From: CAILLO01 sp964579735
GTDB taxonomy: Bacteria > Bacillota > Clostridia > Saccharofermentanales > UBA5734
Direction: 5' to 3'
Length of the DNA: 15,940 nucleotides
Assembly (NCBI GenBank): GCA_964579735.1
Contig: CAZOHH010000052.1
Coordinates: 1-15,940 of the forward strand
Numbering within the stretch: position 1 is the stretch's first letter; the number at the start of each line of letters is the position of its first letter. The position numbers were made by a program, and so were the translations under genes. The notes beneath the pieces are model-generated. The model saw nothing but the letters and a program-made list of their open reading frames with translations, was not told where the DNA came from and did no database searches. Shown here in pieces: positions 8,231 through 15,167 of the stretch.

Positions 8231-9568
8231 ATGAAAAGACTTCTCATCTCGCTTCTGATCGTCGTTCTCAGTCTCGGCGTCCTGCTGACTTCCTGCGCGC
8301 AGCCGACGGCGACGCCCACGACCGCTCCGAACAGCACTCCGGAACCGACCAAGGATCCGGCTGCCGACATCAAGGGTAAACTGGTGGTCTGGACCTGGGA
8401 CGGGCACCTCGTTCAGGACTCCGAGCAGTTCAAGAAGGACTTCCCGAACGTCGAACTCGATGTCCAGGTCGTTCCTGGCTTCTTCACGAAGATCAAACAG
8501 GCCATCACGACCGGTGTCGGGCTTCCCGACGTCATCATGGTCGAGAATGGGCAGTATGGTGAATTCGCCCAGAACATCATCTTCGACGACCTTCTCCAGG
8601 CTCCCTACAATGCCGGAGAGCTGAAGTCGCAGTTCATGGAGTTCTGGTGGAACAACGGACTCTCCCTGAACGGCGAACTCCGCATCATGCCCCGTTCTCC
8701 TGGCATGGGCGTCGCGTTCTACAGGCGCGATGTCGCCATCAAGGCATTCGGCACCGATGACCCGGCAGAGCTGGAAAAACTTCTCCCCGACCTCAATGCC
8801 GTCATCGCCGCCGCTGCGGACTTCAAGACCAAGATCGGCGAGAACAGCACGATCACGACCGGCGCCGATGCCATTTTCGCCTTGGCGCTCAAGCAGCAGG
8901 CCAAATCGCTCTATGACGCCCAAAATGACGTCTTTGACGCGAACCGCCTGAAGGAACCCTTCGAACTCGGTCTCAAGGCTGTTGAAGCAGGCATGAAGCC
9001 CACTTCCGCGACCTTCTGGGACGACATGAAAGCCGGGAACTTCCTTTACTACACCGATGGCAGCTGGGGCGAGGCCTACACCATCAAGGCCGGCCTGGGC
9101 AACGACGAGAGCGGCAAGCCCGTCCAGAATGGACTCTGGGGCGTCATGTCGACTCCGGGCGGAAACGTCAACGTCGGTGGTAACGGCTTCGCCATCCTGA
9201 GCACCTCCAAGAACAAGTCGGCCGCCTGGGCGTACGTCAAGGGGATCACCACCAACGTCGACATCGCCGTGACCTACATGAAGGAAGTCGCGGTCTATCC
9301 CGCACTGATCGCCGCACAGACCTCCGATTATTTCAACGAGGAAGTGGAATTCTTCGGTGGCCAGAAGGCCAGACTGAAGTATGGCGAACTCGCCGCGTCG
9401 ACCATCCAGATTCCCGTCACCCCTTATGACAGCGCCATCCAGGCCATCATCAACAAGTATTCCGGTTCGGTTCTCGAAGGCAAGATGACGGTCGACGAAG
9501 CGATCAAGACCATCGCCGACGAAGTCAACCGCGAAGTGGGCATCAACGTCCTTCCCGTCAAGGAGTAA
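8231..9568 (+). CDS. Extracellular sugar-binding lipoprotein of an ABC transporter
   Basis: The substrate-binding protein (family 1 solute-binding type, 445 aa) of a carbohydrate ABC importer. The N-terminus is a lipoprotein signal: positively charged MKR, a hydrophobic core to about residue 19, and lipobox LTSC with the lipidated Cys22. A Thr/Pro-rich flexible linker (about 24-45) follows, then the mature fold starting at KLVVWTWDG, with the family-typical GLPDVIMVENG segment and YYTDGSWG late in the protein. It would sit on the outer face of the membrane and hand an oligosaccharide to the two permeases downstream. Codon use is strongly biased to C-ending codons (ATC, TTC, GAC), as expected of an abundant protein. 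The sugar bound cannot be read from the sequence; the neighbouring mannosidases suggest a mannose-containing oligosaccharide. Its own promoter and a downstream hairpin fit higher expression than the permeases. Confidence 0.93.
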   Translation: MKRLLISLLIVVLSLGVLLTSCAQPTATPTTAPNSTPEPTKDPAADIKGKLVVWTWDGHLVQDSEQFKKDFPNVELDVQVVPGFFTKIKQAITTGVGLPDVIMVENGQYGEFAQNIIFDDLLQAPYNAGELKSQFMEFWWNNGLSLNGELRIMPRSPGMGVAFYRRDVAIKAFGTDDPAELEKLLPDLNAVIAAAADFKTKIGENSTITTGADAIFALALKQQAKSLYDAQNDVFDANRLKEPFELGLKAVEAGMKPTSATFWDDMKAGNFLYYTDGSWGEAYTIKAGLGNDESGKPVQNGLWGVMSTPGGNVNVGGNGFAILSTSKNKSAAWAYVKGITTNVDIAVTYMKEVAVYPALIAAQTSDYFNEEVEFFGGQKARLKYGELAASTIQIPVTPYDSAIQAIINKYSGSVLEGKMTVDEAIKTIADEVNREVGINVLPVKE

Positions 9569-9573
9569 TGACG

Positions 9574-9591
9574 CGTCCGGGTGACCGGATG
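9574..9591 (+). promoter_or_regulatory. Small hairpin with GNRA tetraloop just after the binding-protein stop
   Basis: CGTCCGG (9574-9580) pairs with CCGGATG (9585-9591) as a 7-bp stem with one G-U pair, closed by a GUGA tetraloop of the stable GNRA class. It begins 6 bases after the stop codon. Confidence 0.5.
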
Positions 9592-9600
9592 ACATGCGCG

Positions 9601-9650
9601 CCACGGAATGTCCGCCGCCCTGGAACCGATTGGGGCGGCGGACTCCGTGG
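9601..9650 (+). promoter_or_regulatory. Large stable intercistronic hairpin between binding-protein and permease genes
   Basis: CCACGGA (9601-9607) pairs with TCCGTGG (9644-9650), and GTCCGCCGCCC (9610-9620) pairs with GGGCGGCGGAC (9633-9643). This is an 18-bp fully complementary stem with one 2-base bulge (9608-9609) and a 12-base loop. There is no following T-tract, so it is not a classical terminator. By analogy with malE-malF intergenic structures it probably protects the upstream mRNA from 3'-5' decay or dampens read-through, raising binding protein over permease. Confidence 0.75.
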
Positions 9651-9666
9651 AGCCGAACGAAGGAAT

Positions 9667-9679
9667 GGAGGGTAGCGAA
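9667..9679 (+). promoter_or_regulatory. Ribosome binding site that decides the first permease start
   Basis: GGAGG at 9667-9671 lies 8 bases before an in-frame TTG at 9680. The farther upstream ATG at 9608 has no such site and falls inside the large hairpin; the ATG at 9665 overlaps this one. This favours TTG 9680. Confidence 0.6.
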
Positions 9680-10609
9680 TTGGCAGGAGCACAGAGGGTC
9701 CAGATGATCTCTTCGAGGAAGGAAAGACCCGAGTCCAGGGCGTTCCGGTCTGCCAGGCCGTACCTCTACGTCCTGCCGTTCTTCGTGTCCTTCATCCTCT
9801 TCAGTCTCTACCCGACCCTTTATGGTCTCAGCATCAGCCTGTACGACTGGGACGGCGTTCACGACAAGGTCTTCATCGGCCTCGGCAACTATGTCAACGC
9901 ACTCACGAATCCCTATTTCTACAAACCGTTACTCACTTCTTTCCTGATCATGATTACGACGCCGATTACGACCGCCTTCGGACTCATCATCGCCGTCATG
10001 CTGGGAAACCGTATGACAAAGATGAGCAACGTGTTCAAGACGATCTATTTCCTCCCTTACATCACGATGCCCGTTGTCATCGCCCTTCTATTCAAGCTGA
10101 TCCTAGCTGACAACGGCATGCTCAACGCACTCCTTTCGGATGTCGGCCTCATCGAGAAGCCGATCCGATTCCTCACAGAAAAGGGTCTGGTTCTCTTCAA
10201 CCTGAATCTAGTCGTTTTATGGAAGTACTTCGGATACCATATGGTCATTTATCTCGGAGGATACCAGTCCATCGACCATGTCCTCTACGAGGCTGCGCAG
10301 ATCGACGGCGCAAACCGCCGGCAGGTCTTTTTTCGAATCATCGTTCCCCTGATGATCCCCTATATCGTGTTCATGACGTTGACCATCATCACCGGTTCCC
10401 TCAGCCTCTTCGATGAGCCGATGATGCTGTACGGTGCTTCCGGAGGTCCGGAGGGAAGCGCTCAGACGATGGGAATGTACATCTACTTCAACATCTTCGG
10501 TGGGAACGCGCGTTGGGGATATGCAACTGCCGTTTCCGGCATCGTGTTCGTCATCGTAGCAGCGATGTCGATCGGCCTGTATCGCGTCAAGAAGTTCGTC
10601 GAGCGCTGA
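9680..10609 (+). CDS. Sugar ABC transporter permease (MalF/UgpA type, CUT1 family)
   Basis: An integral membrane subunit of the importer, 309 aa from TTG 9680. After a charged N-terminal tail the first membrane helix starts at YLYVLPFFVSFILF, followed by the family-typical SLYPTLYGLSISLYDW segment; about six helices in all. The EAA loop that contacts the ATPase begins at Glu204 (EAAQIDGANRRQ). It pairs with the permease encoded 15 bases downstream. The open frame extends upstream to ATG 9608 (333 aa), but that start lies in a hairpin and adds a non-conserved acidic tail; 309 aa fits the usual 290-310. The stop TGA is followed at once by the AGGAGG of the next gene. Confidence 0.92.
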   Translation: MAGAQRVQMISSRKERPESRAFRSARPYLYVLPFFVSFILFSLYPTLYGLSISLYDWDGVHDKVFIGLGNYVNALTNPYFYKPLLTSFLIMITTPITTAFGLIIAVMLGNRMTKMSNVFKTIYFLPYITMPVVIALLFKLILADNGMLNALLSDVGLIEKPIRFLTEKGLVLFNLNLVVLWKYFGYHMVIYLGGYQSIDHVLYEAAQIDGANRRQVFFRIIVPLMIPYIVFMTLTIITGSLSLFDEPMMLYGASGGPEGSAQTMGMYIYFNIFGGNARWGYATAVSGIVFVIVAAMSIGLYRVKKFVER

Positions 10610-10610
10610 A

Positions 10611-10624
10611 AGGAGGGAACCGGG
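10611..10624 (+). promoter_or_regulatory. Ribosome binding site of the second permease gene
   Basis: AGGAGG at 10611-10616 starts 2 bases after the first permease stop and lies 8 bases before ATG 10625, so translation of the two permeases is likely coupled. Confidence 0.8.
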
Positions 10625-11443
10625 ATGAAGTATTTGAAAAAAGCCATTCTCAACCTGATGCTCACGTTGCTGGCCATCATATGCATCCTGCCCTTCTATT
10701 GGGTGGGGGTCCTGGCGACCTATCCGCCGCGAGCCCGAGTTACATCGGCGCCGATGTGGCCCAAAGGATACTTCACTGAGAATCTCAACACTCTCCTGGC
10801 GACGATCGACCTGGGGCAGAGCTTTCTAAACAGTCTGTTCATCGCCACGGTCTGCACCGTCCTCGCCATCTTCTTCTCAGCCCTGGCCGCCATGGCCTAC
10901 GCGAAGTATCGATTCAAGGGAAGACAGGTTCTCTTCATGCTTACACTTCTCACAATGTTCATGCCGTCCCAGCTCGCTTGGATCGGACAGATCAAGCAGT
11001 TCCAGTCCTGGGGCATCCTCGACACCTACTGGCCCTTCCTGTTGGGTTCCTTCGGGTCTGCATTCTCCATCATCGTGATCACAGGGTACATCGAGAAGGG
11101 AATCTCCGACAGTCTGCTCGATGCCGCCCGCATCGACGGCGCCAAGGAACTCCGGATCTTCCTCCGGATCGTCATGCCGTTGATCCGTCCCGTTCTTGCT
11201 TCTCTTGCAATCATCACATTCATCGGCTCGTGGAACAACTACGGCGGGGCTCTCGTCCTTCTGTATTCACCGGAGAAATACACGCTTCCGCTGGCGATGG
11301 GCCTCCTCGAAGGCCAGTTCTGGAGCGATACGTCCGCGCAGGCCGTCGGTCTACTGTTTTCACTTGTTCCCATCCTGCTCGTGTACATCATCGCATCGAA
11401 ACAGTTCATGCATGCTTTGACATCTGGAGCCATCAAGGAGTAG
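10625..11443 (+). CDS. Sugar ABC transporter permease (MalG/UgpE type, CUT1 family)
   Basis: The second membrane subunit of the importer, 272 aa. A first helix lies at about residues 8-30, then a periplasm-side loop, a core of about five more helices, and the EAA loop at about 166-186 (DAARIDGAKELR, with MPLIRP after it). The segment GSWNNYGGALVLL matches the usual conserved WN(N/D) region of this family. Length is on the short side of normal. The start is fixed by AGGAGG 8 bases upstream. The final codons contain AAGGAG (11435-11440), which serves as the ribosome binding site of the next gene, so the transporter and the enzyme downstream are translationally linked. No ATPase gene is present in the window. 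Confidence 0.93.
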   Translation: MKYLKKAILNLMLTLLAIICILPFYWVGVLATYPPRARVTSAPMWPKGYFTENLNTLLATIDLGQSFLNSLFIATVCTVLAIFFSALAAMAYAKYRFKGRQVLFMLTLLTMFMPSQLAWIGQIKQFQSWGILDTYWPFLLGSFGSAFSIIVITGYIEKGISDSLLDAARIDGAKELRIFLRIVMPLIRPVLASLAIITFIGSWNNYGGALVLLYSPEKYTLPLAMGLLEGQFWSDTSAQAVGLLFSLVPILLVYIIASKQFMHALTSGAIKE

Positions 11444-11449
11444 CAGAAC

Positions 11450-13552
11450 ATGGGGAAAACAATCATCCTGTCCAACAGACGCGTGGAAATCGGCTTCGAC
11501 GATGCCACCGGCTGCTTGAATCATGTCCGGGATCTCGCCTCCGGCTGCCTACACCTCCATTCACCGAAGAACGCGCGTCTGTTCAGGATCATGTGTCCCG
11601 ATGGAAAATGGCGTTCCCGCTATGCCGATGCCCAGGACTCCGCCGTATCGGGCGTCGATGTCGAGCCCGGGCTCCTTCGTATCCGTTATGAAGACCTTGC
11701 GATACCCGATGGCTCCATGCTGGACGCGACGGTCACGGTGACGGTGACCTTGCCGGAAGATGGGCTTGAAGCGCTCTTCGAAATGGAGATCGTGAACCGC
11801 GGACCCGGACGGCTTCATGAGGTCCGTTTCCCCTGGGTCGGCGGATGGAGCGGACTCGATGGGCGCGACGTCGACCGGGCTCATGCGGGCATCGTCCCTG
11901 TAAAACTGTATCCGGACGTTCCAGAGACCCTCACGCAGAATCTTGCCGGTTCCAGAAGACGACGATACGTCTCCTATGGCGTTGGAATGCAGCTCCCCTT
12001 CTTCGACGTGTCCGGCCGCTCCGGAGGGTTGTCCTACATCTGCTATCAGGATAAGCCGCGTCTCGGCGGGATGTCGTTCGAGAATCTGGACCGGGAACCG
12101 AATGGAATGAGTGCGAGCTGGTCCTGGGTGCATTTCCCGTTCGTGAAGCCCGGAACGACCTGGCGTTCTCCGGTCCTCGGAATCGCGGTCCATCAAGGCG
12201 ACTGGAGGAAGACCGCGGACCGTTTCCGCACCTGGGCGGACAGCTGGTGGACGCCCGCCCCGACACCGAAGCGCCTGTACCGTACGCTTGGACTGCAGAC
12301 GGTGCAGTTGCGCGGGTTCGACGGCAAGCCGTTCTTCCGCAACGACGAAATTCCGCGCCTCGCACGCGAGGGGCTGGCGGTCGGACTCGAGGACCTTTGC
12401 GTCTGGGACCCGATCACGCAGGTTTACCTCCGTCCGGACGACGGAGACATCTGGGAGGAGTTCGATCCGGAAAGGAATCTGTCGCAGTTCCGCGACGGGG
12501 TCGCGGAAGCGCGGGCTCTGGGCGTGAACCTGTCGACCCTGATGAACTATCGTCTGATTCGGGAACGATCGAGTCTCTATGGGAAGATCGGAGAGCGGCT
12601 CGCTCTGAGAACCCTCGACGGAGCCCCCGTCTGGGAGGACGTCTCGCGGGTCAGCTACGCGCACGCCGAGTATCTCACCGACTATCTCAGTCAGGATGGC
12701 CGCGTCCTGTGCCAGAAACCCGACGAGTTCAGGAAACGGTCCATGGAGATCACTCGCAGGACAAAGGAATTCGGATTCGATTCGCACTTCTTCGACCAGC
12801 CTTTCGAGTTCCATCCCTGTCTGTCCGAGGATCACGGACACGGGTCGCCGGACGAAGTCCACGAGACGGCCCTGGAATGGATCCGGGACGCATGCAAGAT
12901 ATTCCGGGACGAGAACCCGGAAGGCTATGTCATCGGAGAACTGAGCGAGGCATACGCCCTCTCCGTCTTCGACGTGTCCTGGATCTGGGAGATCTCCGTC
13001 CTTGCCCCTGAGGTGATGCGGTACACTTTCCCAGAGGCACTCCACTACATGGTCGTGGACCGTCAGCCGGAAATCCTCAACCGCGCCTTCGCTCTCGGGA
13101 TGCTGGCGGCTTTCACGACGCGGGAGCTCGAAGGTTCCTTGCAGGACTATCCCGAGTTCGGGCGGCGCATCGCCCAGGTGGCGGCACTCCGGAAGGCGAC
13201 AGCGGAGGTGACGACGCTGGCCAGGTTCCGCTACAAGGACGGACTGATCGCGACGGACGGCATCGATGCATTCGTCTTCGAGTCGGTTGAGTCCGTGGCT
13301 GTAACAATCGCCGACGAATCGAACGTCGCCCGAAAGGTCTCGCTCCGGATCGATTCGTCACGGTATCCTCAGGTCCGCCATGCAGCTCCGGAGCGAATGG
13401 AGCTGCATCGCCAGGACGGGTCCGTGGCCGCCGCAGGATGGACGGACGAATCGGGCGTCCAGCGCTGCGAGTTCGAACTGGCCGCACTGGAGGTGGCCGT
13501 ATGGACCATCACGATGAAGGGGAGAACCGATGCTAGTAGGGACGCTGAATAG
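11450..13552 (+). CDS. Putative glycosidase, DUF6259-like (700 aa)
   Basis: A large cytoplasmic protein without a signal peptide. The N-terminal part (about 1-260) is beta-rich, ending in SWSWVHFPFVKPG and IAVHQGDWRKTADRFRTW, a layout seen before TIM barrels of GH-like proteins. The middle (about 275-600) looks like a TIM barrel, with candidate acidic residues Asp444 and Asp449 (FDSHFFDQ) and Glu497/Glu500 (GELSEAY). The C-terminus is a small beta domain. From memory the pattern best fits the DUF6259 family, whose activity I do not know to be characterised; assignment to a glycoside hydrolase is inference from fold and context. ATG 11450 is fixed by AAGGAG 9 bases upstream, inside the permease gene. 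The last 23 bases overlap the next gene. It could also be a non-hydrolytic sugar-modifying enzyme. Confidence 0.65.
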   Translation: MGKTIILSNRRVEIGFDDATGCLNHVRDLASGCLHLHSPKNARLFRIMCPDGKWRSRYADAQDSAVSGVDVEPGLLRIRYEDLAIPDGSMLDATVTVTVTLPEDGLEALFEMEIVNRGPGRLHEVRFPWVGGWSGLDGRDVDRAHAGIVPVKLYPDVPETLTQNLAGSRRRRYVSYGVGMQLPFFDVSGRSGGLSYICYQDKPRLGGMSFENLDREPNGMSASWSWVHFPFVKPGTTWRSPVLGIAVHQGDWRKTADRFRTWADSWWTPAPTPKRLYRTLGLQTVQLRGFDGKPFFRNDEIPRLAREGLAVGLEDLCVWDPITQVYLRPDDGDIWEEFDPERNLSQFRDGVAEARALGVNLSTLMNYRLIRERSSLYGKIGERLALRTLDGAPVWEDVSRVSYAHAEYLTDYLSQDGRVLCQKPDEFRKRSMEITRRTKEFGFDSHFFDQPFEFHPCLSEDHGHGSPDEVHETALEWIRDACKIFRDENPEGYVIGELSEAYALSVFDVSWIWEISVLAPEVMRYTFPEALHYMVVDRQPEILNRAFALGMLAAFTTRELEGSLQDYPEFGRRIAQVAALRKATAEVTTLARFRYKDGLIATDGIDAFVFESVESVAVTIADESNVARKVSLRIDSSRYPQVRHAAPERMELHRQDGSVAAAGWTDESGVQRCEFELAALEVAVWTITMKGRTDASRDAE

Positions 13553-15167
13553 ACCTTTTGAGATCGCCTTCGAGTCGCAGGCGGAATACGGCGACATCTT
13601 CCAAGAGGTCGACCTGGATGTCGTCTTTTCGGGAGAAGATGGCGAGACCTGGCGTGTACCGGCATTCTGGTCCGGGGAGGGGCGGTTCCGCGTCCGCTTC
13701 GCAGCTCCGCGTGCCGGTCTCTACCACTGGACGAGCGAATGCTCGAATTCCGACGACCTAGGATTGCACGGACGACGCGGGGACCTGCGCATCCTTGCGA
13801 AGGAAGACCCATCGCCGCTTTTCAGGCACGGTCGTCTTCGCGTCTCTTCTTCGGGTCGGACGCTGGAGCATGCCGACGGAACTCCGTTCCTCTGGCTGGC
13901 GGATACATGGTGGATGGGCATGACCTCCCGTCTGGACTGGCCGGATGGATTCCGTCGTCTGGTCGCGGACAGAGTTCACAAGGGTTTCAACACTGGCCAG
14001 ATCGTATTGGGTCCCTTGCCGGACTTCAACGCAACGACGGCGACCTGGGACCCCCAGCAGGCCAATGAAGCCGGCTGGCCCTGGGAAGAAGGATATAAGA
14101 GGATCAACCCGTCCTACTTCGACCAAGCGGACCTGAAAATCGCCTATATGGTGGAAAAGGGCATTCTTCCCTGCATCGTCGGGATGTGGGGATACTACCT
14201 GCCCTCCATGGGGCTGGACCGCTGCAGGAGGCACTGGAGGTATCTGGTCGCGCGCTATGGTGCCTACCCGGTCGCGTGGTGCATCGCGGGCGAATGCACC
14301 ATGCCTACCTACGAGCACCATGGCACTGACGAATACGAACGCGACCGGAAGACGCAGGTGGACGGGTGGACGGAAATCGCGCGAGACCTGCGCGCGCTCG
14401 ATCCTTTCCATAACCCTGCGACCATCCATCCGACGTGCGAGACGTCCGGGCGCCTTTCCCTGCTCGATGGTTCCCTGGTCGACTTCGATATGCTCCAGAC
14501 CGGACACAGCAGCTATCTTTCCCTCCTTCCGTCCCTCGAAGCCCTTCGGAAGGCGACGGATTGCGCACCGAGGATTCCTGTGCTCAACGCAGAGGTGAAT
14601 TATGAGGGGATCCTGGGCGGCAGCAAGGACGAGGTGCAGCGCTACCTCTTCTGGGCCAACCTCCTCGAGGGAGCCTGCGGATTCACCTACGGAGCCCAGG
14701 GGATCTGGGCCATGAACGACCGGAATGCGCCATACCATGGCTCGACGGGCAGCTGGGGAGACGGGTTCTGGCAGGACGCGATGCATGCGCCGGGATCCGG
14801 GCACGTCGGTCTGGGGGCTCGTATCCTGCGCACCCTTCCTTGGTGGCGCCTTCGACCTTCCGAAGAAACCGCTGCGGTGTCCGAAGGCCACTCCTTCAGC
14901 CTGGTGGGCAGGATTCCGGGTGAACTCGTCGTCGTCTATCTCCCGTGCAACTGCCTCCCCCTCGACGCCCTCGGAAACCAGCGCAACTGGGGACGACCCT
15001 TCCCAATCCGCATCGAACCCGATGCGTCCTACACGGCGACCTACCTCAACCCGCGCACCGGGGAGAGGATTCCCATCGGCGAAGTGGTTGCCGAAAAAGG
15101 AAGCTGGCAGCCTCCCGTGAAACCGACCATGGAAGACTGGGTCCTGATTATGGAGGATCTTCGATGA
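13530..15167 (+). CDS. DUF5060/DUF4038 apiosidase-like glycoside hydrolase
   Basis: A 545-aa putative glycosidase. An N-terminal beta-sandwich of the DUF5060 type (about 1-75, with RFRVRFAAPRAGLYHW) precedes a DUF4038 apiosidase-like TIM barrel (about 95-430), starting at the characteristic DGTPFLWLADTWW. A C-terminal beta domain of the putative collagen-binding type (about 450-540, YTATYLNPRTGE) follows. Candidate catalytic acids are Glu255 (IAGEC) and Glu355 (LNAEVNYEG). Family members include GH140 apiosidase, but many are uncharacterised, so the sugar is unknown. There is no signal peptide although many relatives are secreted, so here it should act on imported sugar. It starts within the previous gene (23-base overlap) behind a GGGGAG, and its stop overlaps the next start as ATGA. 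Confidence 0.8.
   Translation: MLVGTLNRPFEIAFESQAEYGDIFQEVDLDVVFSGEDGETWRVPAFWSGEGRFRVRFAAPRAGLYHWTSECSNSDDLGLHGRRGDLRILAKEDPSPLFRHGRLRVSSSGRTLEHADGTPFLWLADTWWMGMTSRLDWPDGFRRLVADRVHKGFNTGQIVLGPLPDFNATTATWDPQQANEAGWPWEEGYKRINPSYFDQADLKIAYMVEKGILPCIVGMWGYYLPSMGLDRCRRHWRYLVARYGAYPVAWCIAGECTMPTYEHHGTDEYERDRKTQVDGWTEIARDLRALDPFHNPATIHPTCETSGRLSLLDGSLVDFDMLQTGHSSYLSLLPSLEALRKATDCAPRIPVLNAEVNYEGILGGSKDEVQRYLFWANLLEGACGFTYGAQGIWAMNDRNAPYHGSTGSWGDGFWQDAMHAPGSGHVGLGARILRTLPWWRLRPSEETAAVSEGHSFSLVGRIPGELVVVYLPCNCLPLDALGNQRNWGRPFPIRIEPDASYTATYLNPRTGERIPIGEVVAEKGSWQPPVKPTMEDWVLIMEDLR

Noticed and set aside
9601..9650. Large hairpin as an intrinsic terminator
   Set aside because: No T-tract follows the stem, and the permease genes needed by the binding protein lie directly downstream.
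8228..9862. 544-aa open frame on the minus strand opposite the binding-protein gene
   Set aside because: A mirror of the strong codon bias of the binding-protein gene; no family motifs and no ribosome binding site considered convincing.
11561..13045. 494-aa open frame on the minus strand opposite the DUF6259-like gene
   Set aside because: Low-complexity, motif-free translation; the + strand frame has coherent domains, a good start and operon spacing.
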